Shown here: piece after piece, positions 56,926-64,000 of the stretch
How the letters are laid out: the number at the start of each line of letters is the position of its first letter
Numbering within the stretch: the first letter of the stretch is position 1
NCBI GenBank assembly: GCA_039707465.1
Contig: CM077649.1
Coordinates: 13,182,501-13,246,500 of the forward strand
Direction: 5' to 3'
DNA length: 64,000 nucleotides
Source of the DNA: Rhabdophis nuchalis
Lineage: Eukaryota > Chordata > Lepidosauria > Squamata > Natricidae
The notes under the pieces: model-generated
Seen by the model: only the letters and a program-made list of their open reading frames with translations
Told to the model about the DNA's origin: nothing
The model's database searches: none
Position numbers and translations under genes: made by a program

Positions 56926-58907
56926 GCACTTCCGGTTCCGGCTCCGGCGGCGACGGGCGAACTTAGGGTTCGCTCGCCGCTTTGATCCTTTTCCTGCCCC
57001 CCCACGGGGGCGAGAAGCCCCTTGTTTGGGGCTTCTCCCGTAAAGCCGGCTCGACAGGGAAGCCCCCCCCCCACGGCAGTGGGGAGAGCGACCCTGCTCC
57101 TCGGCTTAGGTGGAAGAGGACATGCTGCGGGGGGTCTTCCCTTCGCCAAAGGTTGGCGGCACCATTTAACTCCATGAAGAGAGAAGATCGGAAGAGTCGG
57201 GAGGCTTTTCGGGACCTCAGCTGCGAGCGGAGAGTGAGCGTTTAAAACTTTATTTGTGTGTACTGTCAGCCGGGCTGAAAGGGACTGGAGGGGGGCGTTT
57301 GTTTAAAAAAAAAACCCCTTGGACTAAAAGCGGCACTCGGAAATGCCTCGTTGTGAGGAATCGGAAACTTTTAATCTGGATGGTCTTTAACAAGGGAAAG
57401 TACTTTGTGGCTTGTTTGCAATTATGTCTCGAGGTCTGGCTGAAACAGTTTCTTTTTTGCTTTTTAACCGCTTTCTCCCTCGGGCTCTGAGTTTGGGCGG
57501 AGAATGGCTTCTCTTTGTCCCCGACTGACTATGACCTATGGAAAATTACCAGTGTCTCTTTGCAACTTGGACTTCCTCTAATTATTGATGAAGAATTTTC
57601 TTTTTTTGGATTTGTGTTTTCCTTTCTGGATTGCCTTCGTTATTATACCTATGGAGTTGGAAAAGCGTTTCTCTGTTGGTTTCTGAATTTTGCAGCTGTA
57701 CAACTTTGAGAACTCTGGACTCCTGATCTGTCTTACCAGCCCCACCCTAAAAACGCCATTTTACTGGCACGGATTTTAATAGCTAAACATGGCACAAGAA
57801 GTAACGCTCGCAAGCCTTGAACAAAGAATGACTGCCCTTGAAACTGTTATACAAAATTTGGTATCAGAAATTAAGGCCCAGAGGGCAGAAAATGTCAACT
57901 TTAAAAAGGAACTATTGGACACTCGAAAACAAGTGCTTGAGAATACACAGAAGAATGAAGAATTGAAAGGGGGGCTGGAGGGGGCTAAGGGAGAGATTAA
58001 AAATGTTTCTAATGAGGTTGTGGAAATAAATGCGCATGTGACTAGGATTGATTTGGAAAGGATGACATATTTTTTGAGATTCCAGAATGTTTCTGAGATG
58101 GATGGTGAATGTCTCCCTGATCTTATGAGTACAATTATTGCAGACTATTTACATAAACCTAAAGAAGAGATCAGAGGGGACATTGACCTAGTCTACAGAA
58201 TAAATTCTGCATATGCTAGGATGAATGAAGTACCCAGAGAGATACATGTAAAATTTGTTAGAAGGTCAACCAGAGAGGAAATCTTGAAGGCGCAAAGAGG
58301 GAGTCCTATGATTTACCAACAAAAGGAGATTACCATCTTGAAGCAGATTCCAAGAAAAATTAGAGAAGCCAGAAGGAAATTTTCCTTCTTGTCTAAAACA
58401 TTGTTTGATTATGGGATCTGGTTCAAGTGGGTGATACCCGAAGGGATGCTGGTGTTCTGGGAAGGAGGTAGAGTAAAGATTAAAACAGTTGCTGAGGCGG
58501 AAGCCTTTCTTAAAAAACATTCCTCTGTCCTGGGAGAAGATCCAGGGGGGGCAGGGGGAGCCATGGCCCCGCCCGCTGGGGGCCCGGGGGAGAAGGGGGA
58601 AGATACAATTGCCAAGAGACTTAGATCTAAAAAATAACTTTGCCCTGGTTTTTCTTTTGAGTAATATTGTATGATATTTGTAATCTGGATTTTTGCAATT
58701 GACTGACAGTATATAACTGAAAAATTTAGGAATATGTACTTGCTCCCAGCTTGTAGTGTTATGTGAAATGTTTCTTTTCTTTCTTTTTAATAATGTAATT
58801 TGAGGTTCCGGAGGAGCCGACGACTTTGACGTGACCACTCTCAAAATTTCTATGTAACCCTTACCCTACCCCACAAAAAATGTAAACTCAATAAAACATT
58901 TTCAATA
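56926..58907 (+). mobile_element. Full-length L1-ORF1-only (HAL1-like) retroelement
   Basis: The 1982-bp unit is flanked by an 11-bp duplication TAGAATATTCT at 56915-56925 and 58908-58918. It consists of an 863-bp leader with a CpG-rich start (CTTCCGGTTCCGGCTCCGGC), one ORF for a 282-aa ORF1-like protein, and a 270-bp 3' UTR with AATAAA at 58890-58895 ending in TTTTCAATA. No reverse-transcriptase sequence occurs between the duplications, and the reading frame is unbroken. The arrangement parallels HAL1 elements of mammals, non-autonomous derivatives of L1. Two shorter copies at 12.7 and 31.2 kb share the same 3' end. Confidence 0.85.
57789..58637 (+). CDS. L1 ORF1-like RNA-binding protein, 282 aa
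   Basis: Expected to be a trimeric RNA-binding chaperone of a retrotransposon RNP. Residues 5-95 show a heptad-like coiled coil (LASLEQRMTALETVIQNL, then charged repeats). Residues about 91-170 fit the L1 ORF1 RRM-like domain: YFLRFQNVSE, DIDLVYRINSAY, PREIHVKFVRRSTREEILK. Residues about 171-245 fit the C-terminal domain: IYQQKEITILKQIPRKIREARR, MLVFWEGGRVKIKTVAEAEAF. The tail is Gly/Pro-rich and ends in a basic KRLRSKK. The length is near that of L1 ORF1p (about 300-340 aa). The start is the first ATG in this frame after the long leader and directly begins the coiled coil. No ORF2 follows, so the RNP would need reverse transcriptase from elsewhere. Confidence 0.88.
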   Translation: MAQEVTLASLEQRMTALETVIQNLVSEIKAQRAENVNFKKELLDTRKQVLENTQKNEELKGGLEGAKGEIKNVSNEVVEINAHVTRIDLERMTYFLRFQNVSEMDGECLPDLMSTIIADYLHKPKEEIRGDIDLVYRINSAYARMNEVPREIHVKFVRRSTREEILKAQRGSPMIYQQKEITILKQIPRKIREARRKFSFLSKTLFDYGIWFKWVIPEGMLVFWEGGRVKIKTVAEAEAFLKKHSSVLGEDPGGAGGAMAPPAGGPGEKGEDTIAKRLRSKK

Positions 58908-58920
58908 TAGAATATTCTAA

Positions 58921-59370
58921 GGGGCCTAGTTATATGCGAGACCGCCTCCTGCCCCATACATCCCTTAGACCGATACACTCCCACAGAGAGGGCCTTCTCA
59001 GGGTGCCGTCGGCCGGACAATGCCGACTGGCGACACCCAGGGGAAGAGCCTTCTCTGTGGCGGGCCCAGCCCTTTGGAACGACCTACCCCCTGAACTTCG
59101 CACCATCTCCGACCTCCGCCTCTTCCGCAAGTGTCTAAAGACACATTTGTTCCATCTAGCTGGCCTAGCGTAACCTCCATAACTGACTTTTAGATAGTTT
59201 TAAATTTGGGGGTTTTAATTTGTTTTTTAGCGCAGGATTTTATTGAATAAGTTTTTTAAATTTTATATGGTTTTGTATGTATTTTTAACATTCCTGTGCG
59301 CCGCCCTGGGTCCGTTTGGAGAAGGGCGGGGTATAAATTTAATAAATAAAATAAATAAATAAATAAATTC
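58921..59370 (+). mobile_element. L2-clade LINE, 5'-truncated
   Basis: It starts at GGGGCCTAGTTATATGCGAG just past the duplication of the HAL1-like unit. The frame 58934-59173 encodes RDRLLPHTSLRPIHSHREGL to LKTHLFHLAGLA, followed by hairpin and (AAAT)n tail. Confidence 0.92.
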
Positions 59371-59554
59371 TATGGGTGGAGGGTTAAAGTTTGAGAAACC
59401 GAGAATTTTGGTAGACTAGTGCCTTCAGTTTGCAAGTGAAAGTCAGAGTGATTGTTTAGTCAGGTAACAAAAGGCAGATCTTTCATGTAGTCCCCATCAT
59501 AATTGTTAGGGTTTTTTTGGGGGGTGAGTGGTGGTGGCTCCCCGTGCTCTAAGT

Positions 59555-59862
59555 CAGTGATGGCGAACTTTTTGGCTCGTGTGCCAAAAGCGGGGGGAGC
59601 AGAGGGGGGGGGGTTGTGTGTGGGCATGGCACACCCATAATGCTATGTGTGCAACCCCCTGCTTTTGGCTCACTTTTTTCACCCTCCCCAGGCTCCAGAG
59701 GCTTTCTAGGAGCCTGGGGAGGGTGAAAAACGGCCCCAAAACAAGGCCTAAATCAGCTGGCCAGCGCACACATGTGCGCTGGAGCTGACAGGGCAACACC
59801 TCGCGTGCCCTAAGAAATGGTTCGCGTCACACCTATGGCACCCGTGCCATCGGTTCGCCATC
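59555..59862. mobile_element. hAT-like MITE (CAGTGATGGCGAAC type)
   Basis: The left end CAGTGATGGCGAACTTTTTG and right end CGGTTCGCCATC are inverse. A second member lies at 63329-63695. The right terminus is eroded, so no duplication is defined. GATGGCGAACC ends are known from Charlie-type hAT elements. Confidence 0.7.
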
Positions 59863-61149
59863 TAGGTAGCCTCTTGTGTAGGGTTGGGCTGCCTTTGAGT
59901 CTATTCCCATAGAAGTCCTCTCATCTTCTAAATGGCTTGCTCAGGACAAGTGAACTTCTCAAGGCAAGGACCCTCTTCTCACCTGGCACTGCCCAATTGT
60001 GGAACGATTCTTGTTCCGAGGCAGAGCATGGCAAAATAGTATGGCATTAATTTGTACAGTGCAGGTGTCCTGAAATAAAGGGATTAACTGTACAGAACCC
60101 AGTAAAGTTTGACGATGACATTGATTAATTCTCTTCTTTCAGGGATAAAAAATGTGTTTCACAGCCTAACTTTGTGAAGTCCTGTGTAATTTCAGAATGT
60201 GTCTTAAAATCATAAGTTCTGCCTTCTTGTAACAATAAATGGCCTTTCCATATCATTCTACCAGAGGGGGAATAAAGAAGAGAAGATGGCAGATGAAAGA
60301 TTATTCAAAATAGAAAGAGGTAGGGAGAAGTAGAACAATGTGAATGATAGGATATTAGACGTGAAACAGGTGGCCCCATCCAGGCCCATCCAGCTGGCTT
60401 TTGGCCATTAGCAAGTTACTTTGATTAGTCTTGACAGACAGAGAGAGTTTTCATCATACAAGCTTTGCACATTTAATTGTTTTCTAACTGGGATCAGTTT
60501 GGTATGAACTGCCTCAGTGCTGAAGGCTGATGTAATGGCTTCCTTTTGGAAGTATTCTACAAGAACGGTTGTGTTAGTATTCAGGGCTCATATGGTATTC
60601 TTCAGAAAAGAATGATAAGCAGTTCTCTGCTTAAATATATTAAGAGGAGTTGAACGTTTCAACAAATGTGAAAAATCAGCAAATTTTCAGAATACAATAA
60701 GAAGGCTGAAGTTTGTTTTAAGCAGAGTTTAGATGTGGCCATAACCTATAAGAGAAATAAATTAGCAATTATTTTAAATCCTCCTTCTTCTTCTTAACAT
60801 CCAGGCATCCAATCACTCACGGCTATGAAGGCGTAGAAAAAACAGAAATGAGAAAAAGAAATTAGAGGTCTTGCAAATCTGGGAGGATTTCTTTGGGAAT
60901 CCTCCCAAACTTCCCATTGACCACGTTTCTGGATGGGTCCCAGCTAATCTTCCACTCCCAACCTACAAGCTATTTATAAGGCAGCATATCTCTGCCGTCT
61001 CATCAATTGCACTTTCTGGATTGCAGCTTCTGCTGACTAAGCGATCAGCTGGGAGGCATGGTTGGCAATCAGCCTAGCCAACGAAGAAGCCAAGTACGGG
61101 AGAAATGGACTTAAAAGTTTACTGTGAAGGCAAGAGCTGGGAAAACAAA
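59863..61149. other. Unassigned sequence
   Basis: Nothing recognised. Confidence 0.45.
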
Positions 61150-63103
61150 ATAATAATAATAATAATAATAAGTTGGGATTTATTAACCGCACCCTCTCCC
61201 CACAGGGACCCGGGGCGGTGCACAGGCATAATTAAAAACAATATACAATAATACAAATATTACTTAAAATAGAATTAAATAAATCTACCCGTGCTAAAAA
61301 TATAAATTAAAAACCCATTAAAATTTATAATTAAAAGACAGAGAGAACTATTCAAGGCCGGCCAGTCGAAAGAGATGGGTCTTCAATTTTACACGGAAGG
61401 AGCGGAGGTCGGTGGTCGTTCTAATATCAGGGGGAAGGTCGTTCCAGAGGGCCGGGCCCGCCACAGAGAGCGCCCTTCCCCTGGGCGTCGCCCGCTGACA
61501 AAGTCTAGTGGACGGCACCCGGAGAAGCCCCTCTCTGTGGGAGCGAATCGGTCGTGAGGATGTGTGGGGCAGGATCCGATCTCGCAGATAGCTAGGTCCC
61601 GAGCCATGGAGCGCTTTGAAGATGATAACTAACACCTTGAAGCGCACCCGGAAGACGACAGGTAGCCAGTGCAGCTCGCGCAGGAGCGGTGTTACATGGG
61701 CAAACCTAGAGGTGCCCATAATTGCTCGCGCGGCCGCATTCTGAACTAACTGAAGCCTCCGGGTGCACCTCAAGGGGAGCCCCATGTAGAGAGAGTTACA
61801 ATAGTCCAGTCGGGATGTCACGAGGGCATGAGTGACTGTGCGAAGGGCGTCCCGATCCAATAGGGGGCGCAATTGGCGAACCAGGCGAACCTGGTAAAAC
61901 GCCCTCCTGGCCACGGCTGTCACTTGCTCTTCCATAGACAGCCGGGTATCCAGGAGGACACCCAAATTGCGCGCCCCATCCACAGGGGCAAGATGTTCGC
62001 CCCCTATGGCCAGCGTTGGAGAAAGCTGGTTGAATCGGGCAGCCGGAAACCACAGCCACTCGGTCTTGGTCGGGTTGAGCCTAAGTCCGTTACTTCCCAT
62101 CCAGATCCGCACGGCTTCCAGGCACTGGCACATCACCGCTACGGCATCGTTGGGGTGGTTTGGGGTAGATATGTACAGCTGGGTGTCATCAGCGTACAGG
62201 TGGTACTCTACCCCAAAACCACGGATGATCTCACCCAGCGGCTTCATGTATGCATTACACAGGAGAGGCGAGAGGACCGACCCCTGAGGCACCCCGCATA
62301 TGAGGGGTCTCGGGGTCGACCTCTGCTCTCCTGCCCGCACAAATTGCGATCGGCCAGAGAGGTAGGAGGAGAACCACCGCAAAACGGTGCCTCCCACCCC
62401 CAACCCCCCCAGCCGATGCAATAGGATACCATGGTCGATGGTATCGAAAGCCGCTGAGAGGTCTAATAGGACCAGGATGGAGGAACATCCCCCATCTCTG
62501 GCCCTCCAGAGATCATCTACCAACGCGACCAATGCCGTCTCGGTGCTATGCCCGGGCCGAAAGCCGGACTGGCGCGGATCTAGATAGTCAACTTCCTCCA
62601 GGTGACGGGGAAACTGTTGTGCCACCACACTCTCAACAACCTTCGCCAAGAAGGGAATTTGGAGACTGGACGGTAGTTGTTCAAAATAGCTGGGTCCAAA
62701 GAGGGCTTCTTGAGGAGGGGCCTCACCATAGCCTCTTTTAGGGAGGCAGGCAAGGAACCCTCACTCAAGGATGCGTTGATAACCTCTTGGAGCCAGCCTC
62801 GTGTCACCTCCCAGGATGCCAGTACAAGCCAGGAGGGGCACGGGTCCAATGAACATGTGGTGGCTCGCAGTCGCCCACGTAACCTGTCCATATCCTCGGA
62901 AGTAACGGGGTCAAACTCCTCCCAAACAAGATCTCCCTCGTGGCATCCCACTGGGCCATGAATGGGGGCTAGCTCACTCTGTATCTGGGTGGTTTTCTCC
63001 TGCAGAAAAATCACAAATTCCTCTGCCCTACCCTGTAACGGGGCTTCCCGCTCCCTCTGTTGGAGGAGGGAACGGGTCACCCTAAACAGGGCGGCAGGGC
63101 GGC
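61150..63103 (-). mobile_element. L2-clade LINE, 5'-truncated, close relative of the full-length copy
   Basis: An (AAT)n tail at 61150-61171, then 3' UTR and coding collinear with about 36520-38440 of the full-length LINE, with only a few amino-acid differences. Confidence 0.95.
61348..63103 (-). pseudogene. L2 reverse transcriptase, truncated and frameshifted
   Basis: Two overlapping frames (62580-63103 part, then 61348-62649) cover residues from about 527 to 1109 of the 1109-aa protein. A single-base deletion near 62658 (CTCCAAATTCCC against CTCCAACCTTCCC) breaks the frame just after NNYRPVS. The YADDTQLY and PQGSVLSP motifs remain intact. The endonuclease is missing through truncation, so it is inactive. 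Confidence 0.9.
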
Positions 63104-63211
63104 AATGCTGTAGGACAAAAGCTTGCAGTGAAAACAGTTGCACTTTTATTACCTGCTTGCACTGAACACCCAATGCATGGATAAGGGCAATGCCACAGGA
63201 ATGCTGTAGGA

Positions 63212-63320
63212 CAGGGGTCTCCAACCTTTGCAACTTTAAGTCTGAAGGACTTCAGCTCCCAGACTTCTCCAGCCAGCTGAAGTCCTTCAGACTTAAAGTT
63301 GCAAAGGTTGGAGACCCCTG
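63212..63320. mobile_element. Palindromic hAT MITE (CAGGGGTCTCC type)
   Basis: 109-bp palindrome with CTGTAGGA (63204-63211) and CTGTAGGG (63321-63328), matching at 7 of 8. It abuts the next MITE directly. Confidence 0.9.
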
Positions 63321-63328
63321 CTGTAGGG

Positions 63329-63695
63329 CAATGATGGCGAACCTATGGCATGCGTGCCACAGATGGCACATGGAACTATTTCTTAGGGCACGCAAGGCGT
63401 TGCCCTGTCCAGCGCGCTTCTATGCACTGGCCAGTTGATTTAGGCTTTCTTTTGAGGCCATTTTTCGCCCTCTGGAGGCTTCAGGGAAGCTCCTGAAGCC
63501 TCTGGAGGTGGTGGGAGAGGCTGTTTTGACCCTCCCCACGCTCCTAGAAAGCCTCTGGAGCCTGGGGAGAGCAAAAAAAGTGCACCAAAAGCAGGGGGTC
63601 GCACACATAGCATTATGGGTGTGGCACGCCCAAGCACAACCCCCCTGCGCTCCCCCCGCTTTTGGCACGCGAGCCAAAAAAGGTTAGCCATCACT
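63329..63695. mobile_element. hAT-like MITE (CAATGATGGCGAACC)
   Basis: The left end CAATGATGGCGAACCTATGG and right end GGTTAGCCATCACT are inverse. Internal TTTTGGCACGCGAGCC matches the 59.5-kb copy in the other orientation. Confidence 0.7.
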
Positions 63696-64000
63696 CCAAA
63701 ACCAAATGCAAGGTTTTCTGGCGGGAGATAAGGTATTAGTATATGATGTTTTTTATCAAGCACAAGAAGTCCTTAACATACAACCAGAACTGGGCCCAAA
63801 ATTTCTATTGCTCAGTGGGACCTTTGTTAAATGAGTTTTGTCCATTTTACAACCTTTCCAGACACAGTTGTTATGTGAATCACTGCAGTGGTTAAATAAC
63901 GTGTTTCCCCCAAAATAAGACCTAACCAGAAAATAAGCTCTAGTCTAGCCTGATTTTCTAATGTGCTCCTAATATAAGCACTGCCTTCAAAATAAACCCC
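63696..64000. other. Unassigned sequence
   Basis: Nothing recognised. The last 100 bases (AAATAAGACCTAACCAG, AATAAGCTCTAG) look like a degenerate repeat that runs off the window. Confidence 0.4.

Overview
The window looks like intergenic (or intronic) nuclear DNA of a squamate reptile, most likely a snake. This is inferred from the repeat content: many 3'-truncated copies of an L2-clade LINE, CR1 LINEs, a Rex1-type LINE, tRNA-derived SINEs of the squamate type, hAT MITEs and 80-bp GATA/TATC arrays in an AT-rich background. I recognise no host protein-coding exon, tRNA or rRNA gene. Every long open frame belongs to a transposable element. The only non-repeat candidate for host function is a CpG-dense stretch at about 1.41-1.78 kb.

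Layout. 0-5.7 kb: AT-rich DNA, a CpG-dense block, a Rex1-like LINE tail, two L2 tails and a (TATC)20 array. 5.7-10.95 kb: one complete hAT DNA transposon with matching termini, a perfect 8-bp target duplication and an unbroken 825-codon transposase. 11-33 kb: relics of L2, CR1, SINEs, palindromic hAT MITEs, an R4-like LINE C-terminus and two truncated copies of an L1-ORF1-only element. 33.9-38.5 kb: an apparently full-length L2-clade LINE with a 1109-codon endonuclease/reverse transcriptase ORF and a GC-rich 5' region. 39-56 kb: more L2, CR1 and MITE copies, an L1 ORF2 tail with target duplication and a cluster of nested hairpins (53.4-54.2 kb). 56.9-58.9 kb: a full-length element that encodes only an L1-ORF1-like protein, flanked by an 11-bp duplication. 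59-64 kb: L2 tail, hAT MITEs and a 2-kb 5'-truncated L2 copy very similar to the full-length one.

How the parts relate. The L2 family is the main shaper of the window. Its tails end in a conserved hairpin plus a short tandem repeat, and several have grown into microsatellites. The hAT-like palindromes carry 8-bp duplications but encode nothing, so they must have been moved by a transposase in trans; their CAGGG(G/A) termini differ from the CAGTGGCG termini of the intact hAT here. The ORF1-only element resembles the mammalian half-L1 (HAL1) arrangement and is the most unusual object seen. It has three copies, all with target duplications, and two of them end without a poly(A) tail. It would need reverse transcriptase from another element; an L1 ORF2 C-terminus at 46.8 kb shows that L1 has been active in this genome.
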